A DNA stretch of 64,000 nt, taken from the NCBI RefSeq assembly GCF_036077095.1, contig NZ_CP107960.1, positions 1,302,001 to 1,366,000 on the forward strand, read 5' to 3'. The notes beneath the pieces were generated by a model. That model ran no database searches, was not told the origin of the DNA, and saw nothing but the letters and a program-made list of their open reading frames with translations. Shown here piece after piece: positions 9,142 through 16,614 of this stretch. Every line of letters starts with the position of its first letter. Positions within the stretch are counted from its first letter, which is position 1. This DNA is from Streptomyces sp. NBC_00376 (lineage in GTDB: Bacteria; Actinomycetota; Actinomycetes; Streptomycetales; Streptomycetaceae). The position numbers were made by a program, and so were the translations under genes.

Positions 9142-10469
9142 GCGAGTTGGGGATGGACCTTGATGTAGCCGTCGACGAGGCGTCCCGCCACGGTCACCGA
9201 GTCGACCAGCGGGTGCAGGGCGAAGGCCTTCACGGCGGTGCTGCGGGAGCCGCTCGCCGCCGCGTCCAGCACCGCGCGCTCTACGGCCTTGACCGCGGTG
9301 ACCAGCCCGACGGCGTGGTAGGGCAGCGGGTCGACGGCAACGGGGTGGGCGCCATTGGCGTCGACCAGGCACGGCACCTCGATGACGGCGTCCGCGTCGA
9401 GCACCGGGAGCGTGGTGCGGTTGCGGACGTTGAGGATGAGCGAGGTCCGTTCGTTGCGGGCGACGGCCCGCATGAGGGCGAGCGCCACCTGCTCGTAGCC
9501 GCCGGACTCCAGATCGCTCTCGTCCCGCTCGCCGACCCCGGCGACCTCCCTGTTCTCCGACATGTAGGTGGCTTCGCGCTCGGCGCGGGTGCGGTCCCAG
9601 GCGGACAGGGCGGGGGTGGCGGGGTCCTTCATCCGGGTGTAGAAACCCTCCTGCTGCTCGCGGAGGAAGGCGCCGCGGGTCTGCTCGGCGTCCTGGTAGG
9701 CGCGGACCGCTTCCCGGTTGAAGTAGTAGTAGTGCAGGTACTCGTTCGGGACGGCGCCCAGCAACCGCAGCCAGTCGGTGCCGAAGAGCCTGCCCTCCTC
9801 GAAGGAGCCGAGGAGTTCCGGGTCCGCGAGCAGCCTCGGGAGTTCGTCCCGGCCGTCGACGTACAGTCCGCGGACCCAGCCCAGATGGTTGAGCCCGACG
9901 TAGTCGATCCGGGCCCGGTCGGGGTCGGCGCCGAGCACCCGGGCGATGCGGCGGCCGAGCCCCACCGGCGAGTCGCAGATGCCGATGACCCGGTCGCCCA
10001 GGTAGTGGGACATGGCCTCGGTGACCAGGCCCGCCGGGTTGGTGAAGTTGATGACCCAGGCCTCGGGGGCGATCCGCGCGATGCGCTGGGCGAGGTCGAC
10101 GGCGACGGGCACGGTGCGCAGTCCGTACGCGATGCCGCCCGCGCCGACGGTCTCCTGGCCGAGTACGCCCTCGTCGAGAGCGACCCGTTCGTCGGCCGCC
10201 CGGCCTTCGAGGCCGCCGACGCGGATCGCCGAGAAGACGAAGTCGGCGCCGCGCAGCGCCTCGTCGAGCTCGGTGGTGGCGGTGACGGCGGGTGCGTCCG
10301 GGACGCCGGCGGCCTGTTCGCCGAGCACCCGGGCCACGGCGGTGAGCCGGTCGGCGTCGGTGTCGTAGAGGGTGACCGCGGACACACGGCCTTCGGCGTG
10401 ATCGGCGAGCAGCGCCCCGTACACGAGTGGAACCCGGAATCCGCCGCCGCCCAGAATTGTCAGCTTCAC
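9123..10469 (-). CDS. Glycoside hydrolase family 4 (6-phospho-beta-glucosidase-like)
   Basis: A 448-residue NAD- and metal-dependent glycosidase of family GH4. The N-terminal Rossmann motif is MKLTILGGGGF, followed by NFTNPAG (141-147). The conserved metal-binding Cys (C165 in GICDSP) and His (H195 in LNHLGW) are present. GH4 enzymes hydrolyse glycosides through oxidation at C3. The LNHLGW and DSPVG signatures suggest the 6-phospho-beta-glucosidase branch rather than alpha-glucosidases or galactosidases, but the substrate is not proven. No PTS or ABC sugar genes adjoin it. The 3' end overlaps the SWIM gene tail-to-tail, and the gene is probably a single transcription unit. Confidence 0.88.
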   Translation of the reverse strand: MKLTILGGGGFRVPLVYGALLADHAEGRVSAVTLYDTDADRLTAVARVLGEQAAGVPDAPAVTATTELDEALRGADFVFSAIRVGGLEGRAADERVALDEGVLGQETVGAGGIAYGLRTVPVAVDLAQRIARIAPEAWVINFTNPAGLVTEAMSHYLGDRVIGICDSPVGLGRRIARVLGADPDRARIDYVGLNHLGWVRGLYVDGRDELPRLLADPELLGSFEEGRLFGTDWLRLLGAVPNEYLHYYYFNREAVRAYQDAEQTRGAFLREQQEGFYTRMKDPATPALSAWDRTRAEREATYMSENREVAGVGERDESDLESGGYEQVALALMRAVARNERTSLILNVRNRTTLPVLDADAVIEVPCLVDANGAHPVAVDPLPYHAVGLVTAVKAVERAVLDAAASGSRSTAVKAFALHPLVDSVTVAGRLVDGYIKVHPQLAYLNRP

Positions 10470-10548
10470 GCTTGTGCATGGTACGGGGGCGGGCCCGGTC
10501 CCGGGCCGAGCGACCTCGGGCGGCGGCGTTCACCCGGTGGCCGGGTAC

Positions 10549-10604
10549 GGCGTACGGCCCGGTGGCCGCGGACCCGGAGGTCCTCCGCCACCGGGCCGTA
10601 CGCC
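10549..10604 (-). terminator. Long perfect hairpin after the conservon operon
   Basis: Arms GGCGTACGGCCCGGTGGC (10549-10566) and its exact complement (10587-10604) form an 18-bp perfect stem. The 20-base loop holds a nested 5-bp hairpin (GGACC/GGTCC). It lies 33 bases downstream of the P450 stop and is read last by the conservon transcript. There is no U-run, as is common for Streptomyces terminators. Confidence 0.7.
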
Positions 10605-10637
10605 GGTGCCGCCTTCACTCCCGGAGGGCGTGTCGGG

Positions 10638-12188
10638 TCAGTTGCCGCCCCACCACCGGGAGACGGCCCGCCACAGCCTCGCCGGCGCGGACTCGCCGCG
10701 CTGCTGCGGGATCCCGCCGACGGCGGACGCGGCGGCGGGGCTCCCGGAGTCGTCGACGGCGGTGGCCGTGGATGTCGTACTCATCGGGGCGGTGGCCGAG
10801 ACACGTCCGGGTGTGGGTGCGGTGTGCCGGACCGTCGACTGGACCTCCCAGTCCTGGCGCGGCAGGTTGGGCCTGCCCATGGACGGCGGTTCCTTGTCGT
10901 CCTGCGGCGGGCGGGAGGCGAAGTCGGCCGGCAGTTCCACCAGGTGCCGGCCCATGATGTTGCCGACCCAGCTCAGCTCGCTCTCCTCGACGGCGAGTTC
11001 GAGGTCGGGCAGCCGCATCAGCAGGGCGTCCACGCCGACGTCCGCGATGGCCCGTCCGATGTCCTGTCCGGGGCATTCGTGGGGGCCGCCGCTGAACGCG
11101 AGGTGGGCGCGGTTGCCTGCCATGTCGGAGCCCGGATCGGGCCGGACCACCGGGTCGGAGTTGGCCGGTGCGATGCCGACGATCAGCGCGTCGCCGGCCT
11201 TGATCTGCTTGCCGCCGAGTTCGGTGTCACCGACCGCCCAGCGGCCGAAGACCGCGGTGAACGGCGGCTCGTCCCACAGCGTCTGCTCGACCGCCTCGGG
11301 GACCGTCATGTGACCGCCGCTGAGCCTGGCCCGGAATCGCGGATCGGTGAGCACCATCCGCAGGACGTTGGCGATCAGGTTGGCGGTCGCCTCGTAGGAG
11401 GCGATGAGGATCAGCCGGAGATGCTCGCTGACCTCCGTGTCGTTCAGCCCGGCGGGATGCTCGGTGAGCCAGGTGGCGAAGTCGTCCGCGGGTTCGCGCC
11501 GGCGGCGCTGGACGAGCCGGGTCAGCGCGTCGAGCACATAGGCGTTGCTCGCGACGGCGGTCGCCGTGCCGCGGGTCATGTCGCGGGCGGCCTGGACCAT
11601 CCGGTCGTTGTACTCCTCGGGCATGCCGATGATCGCGCACATCACCATCATCGGCAGCCGGTCGGCGAACTGGGCGACCAGGTCGACGCGGCCCTGCTGG
11701 CAGAAGTCGTTGACGAGCCGGTTGCTGTAGCGGTTGACGTGGCGGCGGACGCCGCGGGTGTCGATCCGGCCCATGCTGTCGGTGACCGCGCCGCGCAGAC
11801 GCTCATGGGTGGACCCGTCGGCGAACACGCACACCGGCTGCCAGGTGAAGATCGGGGCCAGCGGGTGGTCCGGGGCGACGCTGCCGTCCTGCAGGGCCCG
11901 CCACCGCCGGGAGTCGCGGGAGAACTGCGAGGGGGTGCGGGTCATGTGCAGGTTCTCGCTGTGCCCGAGGACCAGCCAGGCGGGTACGTCCCCGTGCAGC
12001 AACACGGGGGCCACGGTGCCGTGTTCGGCGCGCAGCTTGTCGTAGAGCCCGTGGGGGTCCCGTTCGGCCTCCGGGCCGTAGAACCGGCGCACTCCGCCGG
12101 GGCCGATGCCTAGGCCGTGGGCCGGGCATTCGGGGGGCGGAACCGGCCCGGGGGCCGCTCCGGGCTCGTAGTGGAATGGGGTTGTCAC
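10638..12188 (-). CDS. cvnE: Conservon cytochrome P450, CYP157-type (RarE/CvnE-like)
   Basis: A 516-residue P450. The heme-thiolate loop FSGGPHECPGQDIG is intact, with Cys at residue 372. The K-helix EXXR motif, normally nearly invariant, is replaced by EQTLW at 301-305, which is the known hallmark of the Streptomyces CYP157 family. The C-terminus carries about 90 extra Ser/Ala/Pro-rich residues beyond the P450 fold. It is the last gene of the conservon, 64 bp after cvnD. The same position is held by rarE in the S. coelicolor and S. griseus rar (cvn9) operon, which affects aerial mycelium formation. Whether it binds substrate or has a structural role cannot be told from sequence. Confidence 0.9.
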   Translation of the reverse strand: MTTPFHYEPGAAPGPVPPPECPAHGLGIGPGGVRRFYGPEAERDPHGLYDKLRAEHGTVAPVLLHGDVPAWLVLGHSENLHMTRTPSQFSRDSRRWRALQDGSVAPDHPLAPIFTWQPVCVFADGSTHERLRGAVTDSMGRIDTRGVRRHVNRYSNRLVNDFCQQGRVDLVAQFADRLPMMVMCAIIGMPEEYNDRMVQAARDMTRGTATAVASNAYVLDALTRLVQRRRREPADDFATWLTEHPAGLNDTEVSEHLRLILIASYEATANLIANVLRMVLTDPRFRARLSGGHMTVPEAVEQTLWDEPPFTAVFGRWAVGDTELGGKQIKAGDALIVGIAPANSDPVVRPDPGSDMAGNRAHLAFSGGPHECPGQDIGRAIADVGVDALLMRLPDLELAVEESELSWVGNIMGRHLVELPADFASRPPQDDKEPPSMGRPNLPRQDWEVQSTVRHTAPTPGRVSATAPMSTTSTATAVDDSGSPAAASAVGGIPQQRGESAPARLWRAVSRWWGGN

Positions 12189-12252
12189 GATCGCTCCAGG
12201 GATCAGGCCAAGTACCGGACGGACGGGGATGCGCGAGGGGGTGGTGCTACGG

Positions 12253-12867
12253 TCAGGCGAGCGGGAGGGCCAGACTGTGCAGATAGCGCATCAGGGTCAT
12301 CAGCACATCGCGGCTGGAGCCGCGCAGTCGGGCGTCGCAGTCGATCATCGGGACCTCGTCGGGGAGGTCCAGGGCGCTCCGCAGCGCCTCGACGGGGTGC
12401 TTCGGGGCACCGGGGAAGGTGTTGATGGCGACGACGAACGGCACGCCGCGCTCCTCCAGTCTCCCGATGACGTCGAAGCTGACTTCGAGGCGCCGGGTGT
12501 CGACGAGGACCACCGCCCCGAGGGCACCTTCGAACAGCCCGTTCCACAGGAACCAGAACCGTTCCTGGCCCGGGGTGCCGAACAGATAGAGGATCAGCTC
12601 CTCACTGATGGAGATCCGGCCGAAGTCCATGGCGACGGTGGTGGCGGTCTTGCTCTCCACGCCGAAGTTGTCGTCCACGCCGACACCGGCCTGGGTCATG
12701 GTCTCCTCGGTGGTCAGCGGCCGGATCTCGCTGACGGAACCGACCATGGTCGTCTTGCCGACCCCGAACCCGCCGACGATCACGACCTTCACCGCGGCTG
12801 TCGCCGTGGTGGGAAGGACGTCCTCGTGCCGGGGGCCGGTGATCGCGTCAGAGCTTCTGAAGTCCAT
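12253..12867 (-). CDS. cvnD: Conservon small GTPase-like protein CvnD
   Basis: A 204-residue Ras-like G protein of the MglA/CvnD type. G1 is GGFGVGKTT near residues 31-39, and the G3 region reads FGTPGQERF. The G4 NKxD motif is degenerate (NTF), typical for CvnD. In studied conservons the CvnA-D proteins form a membrane-associated complex resembling a G-protein-coupled signalling unit. The gene overlaps the end of cvnC by 20 bp and precedes the P450. The start at 12867 was chosen because it gives the conserved N-terminal extension and coupling; a later start would remove no motif. Confidence 0.93.
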   Translation of the reverse strand: MDFRSSDAITGPRHEDVLPTTATAAVKVVIVGGFGVGKTTMVGSVSEIRPLTTEETMTQAGVGVDDNFGVESKTATTVAMDFGRISISEELILYLFGTPGQERFWFLWNGLFEGALGAVVLVDTRRLEVSFDVIGRLEERGVPFVVAINTFPGAPKHPVEALRSALDLPDEVPMIDCDARLRGSSRDVLMTLMRYLHSLALPLA

Positions 12868-13219
12868 GCATCACCGCTTCGAGAAGGGACCTGTCCGGGA
12901 GAGTGGCGCGGACGATGGGTGCGCGCGATTCGATGAGCTCGGCAGCGAGGAGTTCGGTGAGGAGCGAGGTCACCACGCTGAAGGGCAGACCGAGGTATGC
13001 CGAGATCTCGGCGACGGATAACGGTGCCTGACAGAGCCGCAGGATCACGGCCTGCTCGGGCTGGACCGTCGGTGACGGCTCTGCCTGGGCGACGATCATC
13101 GTGACCAGGTCGAGCTGCGCCCTCTCGCTGCCGTCGGGATCGCCGCTGATCACGTACAGCCGTTCCGGATCGCTCAGTGCCGGATCGGCCTTTCGGCGTT
13201 CTCGTCGGGGAGAGCTCAT
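12848..13219 (-). CDS. cvnC: Conservon DUF742 protein CvnC
   Basis: A 123-residue DUF742 protein with a winged-helix-like arrangement (LCQAPLSVAEISAYLGLPFSV) ending in MHGLQKL. DUF742 proteins are the third component of every Streptomyces conservon and probably act as protein-interaction modules rather than DNA binders. It overlaps cvnB by four bases upstream and cvnD by 20 bp downstream, so the four proteins are likely made together. Confidence 0.92.
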   Translation of the reverse strand: MSSPRRERRKADPALSDPERLYVISGDPDGSERAQLDLVTMIVAQAEPSPTVQPEQAVILRLCQAPLSVAEISAYLGLPFSVVTSLLTELLAAELIESRAPIVRATLPDRSLLEAVMHGLQKL

Positions 13220-13644
13220 CCGGCCTGCCCGTCATGGCGCGGCGGACTCGTCAGGTGGGCACCGATCCTGACGACCATGTCCCGCATCCGCGAGCCGACG
13301 AGGCCCGCGTCGACCGTCTCACCGGCGAGCACCGCGAGGTAGGCGCCCGTTCCGGCGGCCATCAGGTAGAAGAAGCCGCCGGTGACCTCGATGACGACCA
13401 GCCGCATGAGCCCGTCGCTGTAGGGGATCTCGGAGGCGACGGCGGCGGCCAGGCTCTGCAGTCCGGCGCAGGCCGCCGCGAGGCGGTCGGCGACATCGGG
13501 GTCGCCGCCGTGCCGGGCGATGCGCAGACCGTCGGCGGAGAGCACCACGATCTGGTGGATGTCCGGTACGTCGTCGGCCAGTTCCTTGAGCATCCAGTCC
13601 ATGTTTCCCCGCTGCTGGATCACTTCAGGTCTCCCTTGTCCCAC
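13216..13644 (-). CDS. cvnB: Conservon roadblock/LC7 protein CvnB
   Basis: A 142-residue roadblock/LC7 (MglB-like) domain protein; LVVLSADGLRIA-type sequence and DRLAAACAGLQSLA are characteristic. In other systems MglB is the GTPase-activating partner of MglA, so CvnB is the likely regulator of the CvnD G protein. The start lies within the last 25 bases of cvnA, consistent with translational coupling. Confidence 0.92.
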   Translation of the reverse strand: MGQGRPEVIQQRGNMDWMLKELADDVPDIHQIVVLSADGLRIARHGGDPDVADRLAAACAGLQSLAAAVASEIPYSDGLMRLVVIEVTGGFFYLMAAGTGAYLAVLAGETVDAGLVGSRMRDMVVRIGAHLTSPPRHDGQAG

Positions 13645-15257
13645 GCATCGTCAGAGTCTTCGTCGGTCTTCGGGTCCTGCGGCACACCGTTGACCGCGTT
13701 GGTGAAGGCCTCCAGCCAGAGTCCGGGCGGCTGTTCCTTGCCGCCGGATCCGCCGGGCCCGTGACCGTTGGTGTGGCCGTTGGCGTGGCCGTTGGTGTAG
13801 CCGTTGCGCTGGCCCGCGGTGGGGTCGGCGGGCTGGGCCGGGAGGTTGTGCGAGCCGAGGGGCGCCCTGCCGCGGCTGCGGCGCTGCGGGAGCCCGCCCG
13901 CGGTCCATTCGGTCACCACGGGGACGTCGTCCTCCATGGCGGCTGCGGGAAGGGCCGGCCGGGTGGCGGGTGCGACCGGCCCGGTGGCGGGTCGCTGGGC
14001 CACGGGGGTACGGGGCTTGCGGCGGCGGGCCGGCACGACGTGCTTCATCGCCTCCTGGTCGATGTCGCTGGTGGGCCTCGACGTGGCACCGATGCCGTGG
14101 GCGATGCCGGGAGCGGGTCCGGTGGTGATCATGGCGCGGGGCACGATGAGCACGGCGCGGACACCGCCGTACGCGGACTGCCGCAGCGAGACCTGGAGGT
14201 CGTACATCCGCGAGAGCCGGCCGACGACGGCCATGCCTAGGCGCGGGGACTCGCCGAGGTCGTTCATGTTGGAGCCGGCCTGGGCCCTGGCGAGCATGTT
14301 CTCGGCCCGCGAGCGGGCCTCCTCGCTGAGCGAGACGCCGCCGTCCTCGATCTCGATGGCGATGCCGGTCTGCACCTCGACGGCGGTGACGTGCACCCGG
14401 GTCTGCGGGGGCGAGTAACGGGTGGCGTTGTCGAGGAGTTCGGCGCAGGCGTGGATGAGCGGCTCGACGGCGGTGCCGATGATGGCGACCTTGGCGATCG
14501 AGTGCAGATCGACGCGGGGGTATTCCAGGATCCGCGACATGGCGCCGCGCAGCACGCTGAACAGCGGTACGGGCTTGGGCCACTGACGGCTGGGACGGGC
14601 GCCGCCGAGTACCGCGATGGAGTCGGCGAGGCGGCCGATCAGCGCGGTGCCGTGGTCGATGCGGAGCAGGTCGTCGAAGACGTCGGGGTTGCGCCCGTGG
14701 TGCTCCTCCATCTCGCGCAGTTCACTCGCCTGGCGGTGGACGATCGCCTGGACGCGCCGGGCGACGTTGACGAAGGCGCGCTGCGCGGAGTCACGCATCG
14801 CCTCTTCGTTGTCGATGATGTGCAGCACCGTGTAGACGAGGGTGCGCTGGGCGTCGGGCAGGTCGCGGTACAGCTCGTCCGCGTCGACGACGTCGCGGAG
14901 CACCTCTTCGGGCGAATTGCCCACGCGCAGACGGTGGATGGCGGCCGGCAGGAGCTCCTTGCTGATCCGCACGGTCTCGTCGTCATGGGTGGCGATGCGC
15001 CGCTCCAGGTCGGCGAAGCGCCGTTCGTACACCGCGCGCTGGGCACGCAGTTCGCGTGCCCGGCGGGCGAGTTGGACGCTCAGGGCGGCTACCACGACGG
15101 TGGCGACGGCACCGCACCAGACGACTGGTATCCGCGCGGCCGTGGAGACCAGTGCCGCCGCGGCGGCGGTGGCGCCGCCCATCAGGAACACGGGCAGCAG
15201 CACGGCGCGAGCGACGGAGGGTTCTCGGTCGATCGGCGGTGATTCAACACGAACCAT
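13620..15257 (-). CDS. cvnA: Conservon sensor histidine-kinase-like protein CvnA
   Basis: A 545-residue membrane protein with two N-terminal transmembrane segments (about residues 17-65), a helical coiled-coil region and a GHKL ATPase domain with N-box ELLDNATRYSPP and IEDGG. No clear HisKA phospho-acceptor box is visible, as in other CvnA proteins. The C-terminal 150 residues are Pro/Arg-rich and contain four TNGH-like repeats. It is the first gene of the operon. A GAGG ribosome-binding site lies just before the ATG at 15255-15257, and the promoter must lie in the AT-rich spacer upstream. Confidence 0.92.
   Translation of the reverse strand: MVRVESPPIDREPSVARAVLLPVFLMGGATAAAAALVSTAARIPVVWCGAVATVVVAALSVQLARRARELRAQRAVYERRFADLERRIATHDDETVRISKELLPAAIHRLRVGNSPEEVLRDVVDADELYRDLPDAQRTLVYTVLHIIDNEEAMRDSAQRAFVNVARRVQAIVHRQASELREMEEHHGRNPDVFDDLLRIDHGTALIGRLADSIAVLGGARPSRQWPKPVPLFSVLRGAMSRILEYPRVDLHSIAKVAIIGTAVEPLIHACAELLDNATRYSPPQTRVHVTAVEVQTGIAIEIEDGGVSLSEEARSRAENMLARAQAGSNMNDLGESPRLGMAVVGRLSRMYDLQVSLRQSAYGGVRAVLIVPRAMITTGPAPGIAHGIGATSRPTSDIDQEAMKHVVPARRRKPRTPVAQRPATGPVAPATRPALPAAAMEDDVPVVTEWTAGGLPQRRSRGRAPLGSHNLPAQPADPTAGQRNGYTNGHANGHTNGHGPGGSGGKEQPPGLWLEAFTNAVNGVPQDPKTDEDSDDAWDKGDLK
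13762..13809 (-). repeat. In-frame 12-bp tandem repeat in cvnA
   Basis: Four copies of a 12-bp unit (TGACCGTTGGTG and close variants) encode Asn-Gly-His/Tyr-Thr/Ala repeats near the C-terminus of CvnA. The unit is a multiple of three, so copy changes would alter tail length without breaking the frame. Confidence 0.75.
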
Positions 15258-15750
15258 CTAAGACCTCTGGCGGTTGATTCGGGAGGTATGCACACTTGCA
15301 GGGGCAGTCGGGAACAAGCGCTCGAATTCATATCAACTCGACTTCACTGCGCGTGAGCTTAGTCAGATCGAATCAGTGCTTCGGCACATTCACCCAACCC
15401 CCTGCGCGAGCGCTCCAGCGGTAATACACTCACGAGTTTTTGCACGCACCGCCGTCATGCATGCACAAGGAGTTACAGCAGAAGTGATTCGACACCAGGA
15501 CAAGATGCTCGTACCGGAGAACGGGACAACATACGGTTACTTCAAGCGAGTTCGGGGATTTTGACCCTGCCGTGCATGCGCATCCGTCCCTTGATGCAGG
15601 ACAGACGCACATGTGATCGAACCGGATCGAAAGCAGCGCATTCATGACTCGGTGGCGGGTGGACGGTGCGGTCACCGAACTGACGGACGGTACGGACCGG
15701 CATCCCGCGCACCGCCGAGCGCACCTGGACCGAAGGGGAACCGACACACC
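15258..15750. other. AT-rich intergenic region between cvnA and the IclR gene
   Basis: This 493-bp divergent spacer is much poorer in GC than its surroundings between about 15280 and 15620. It must hold the conservon promoter (minus strand) and the IclR promoter (plus strand). TGCATG is repeated around 15457-15475 and 15570-15580. A 96-codon open frame at 15274-15564 has the wrong codon use and no homology I recognise, so it is not called. No firm promoter hexamers could be assigned. Confidence 0.5.
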
Positions 15751-16506
15751 ATGGGCTCGAATCGCGGCTACACCATCGAATCGCTGGACACCGGGCTCCG
15801 GTTGATGCAGCTCTTCCTCATCCACGACACGCTCACCGTCTCCGAGGCCGCCGAACTGCTCTCCGTGGGCCGGTCCACCGCGCACCGGGTCCTCAGCACC
15901 CTGGAAGGACGGGGCTTCGCGACGCGGGACTTCTCCGGCCGCGGCTACTCGGCCGGGCCGGAGCTGGTCCGGCTCGGCAGCCCGGCGGGATTCGGCCCGG
16001 CCGACCGTGAACGGCTCGCGGCGGTGCTGGACGACGCGGCGCTGCGCACCGGCGAGACCGTGCAGTGCACCGCGCTGATCGGTGACCGGATCATCGTCAC
16101 CGACGGCCGCGAGTCCGCGCAGCCGGTACGGGTGATGCCGGAACCCGGCAGCACGCACCCCGCCCACGCCACGTCGGGCGGGAAGTTGCTGCTCTCCCGC
16201 ATGGCGCCGGAACAGGTCTGCTCGCTCTACCCGCACGAGGAGCTGCCCGCGGCCACGCCGTCCACCGTCACCTCGCGCTCCGCGCTGCTCGCCGAGCTCC
16301 AGGAGATCCGCTCCGCCGGATACGCACTCAGCCGCGGGGAGTCGGTCCGGGGCATGAACACCGTGGCCGTACCGCTGACCGGGGCGAGCCGGCGTGACCG
16401 GCTCGCCCTGATGGCATCGGCACCCGCCGATCGCGGCGACGACACGGCGCTCGTCCGCCGCGCCGGAGAACTCCACCTGTCCGCCGCACTGTTGGGCGAG
16501 GTCTGA
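15751..16506 (+). CDS. IclR-family transcriptional regulator
   Basis: A 251-residue regulator with an N-terminal winged helix (ESLDTGLRLMQLFLIHDTLT, then SEAAELLSVGRSTAHRVLSTL at about 30-50) and a C-terminal IclR effector-binding domain (TVQCTALIGDRIIV, HATSGGKLLL, and a GYALSRGESVRGMN segment). The ATG at 15751 is preferred because of an AAGGGGAA ribosome-binding site 9 bases upstream; the frame is open further 5' without one. No catabolic gene adjoins it, so the target is not evident. It converges with the threonyl-tRNA synthetase gene across a strong hairpin. Confidence 0.9.
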   Translation: MGSNRGYTIESLDTGLRLMQLFLIHDTLTVSEAAELLSVGRSTAHRVLSTLEGRGFATRDFSGRGYSAGPELVRLGSPAGFGPADRERLAAVLDDAALRTGETVQCTALIGDRIIVTDGRESAQPVRVMPEPGSTHPAHATSGGKLLLSRMAPEQVCSLYPHEELPAATPSTVTSRSALLAELQEIRSAGYALSRGESVRGMNTVAVPLTGASRRDRLALMASAPADRGDDTALVRRAGELHLSAALLGEV

Positions 16507-16545
16507 CCGGTCCCGGCCGCTCGGCCACGGGCGAGCGCGCGCCGG

Positions 16546-16587
16546 AGCGGACCGCCGGAGTGCGCCGTCCCGCTCCGGCGGTCCGCT
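16546..16587. terminator. Bidirectional hairpin between iclR-type gene and thrS paralogue
   Basis: A perfect 15-bp stem, AGCGGACCGCCGGAG (16546-16560) with CTCCGGCGGTCCGCT (16573-16587), and a 12-base loop lie between two convergent genes. Confidence 0.75.
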
Positions 16588-16614
16588 GCGGTGACCCGCC
16601 TTCCGCCCGGGTGG

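Noticed and set aside
6874..10533. Very long minus-strand open frame (about 1200 codons) across the SWIM and GH4 genes
   Set aside because: Arg/Gly/Pro/His-rich low-complexity translation without motifs, opposite or out of frame with genes that show clear domains; a GC-bias shadow.
9033..12113. 1026-codon plus-strand open frame opposite GH4 and P450 genes
   Set aside because: No domain, composition typical of antisense frames in high-GC DNA, and both minus-strand genes have strong family motifs.
15274..15564. 96-codon plus-strand open frame in the cvnA-iclR spacer
   Set aside because: Begins at TTG without a ribosome-binding site, has codon use unlike Streptomyces genes and no recognisable domain; better explained as AT-rich regulatory DNA.
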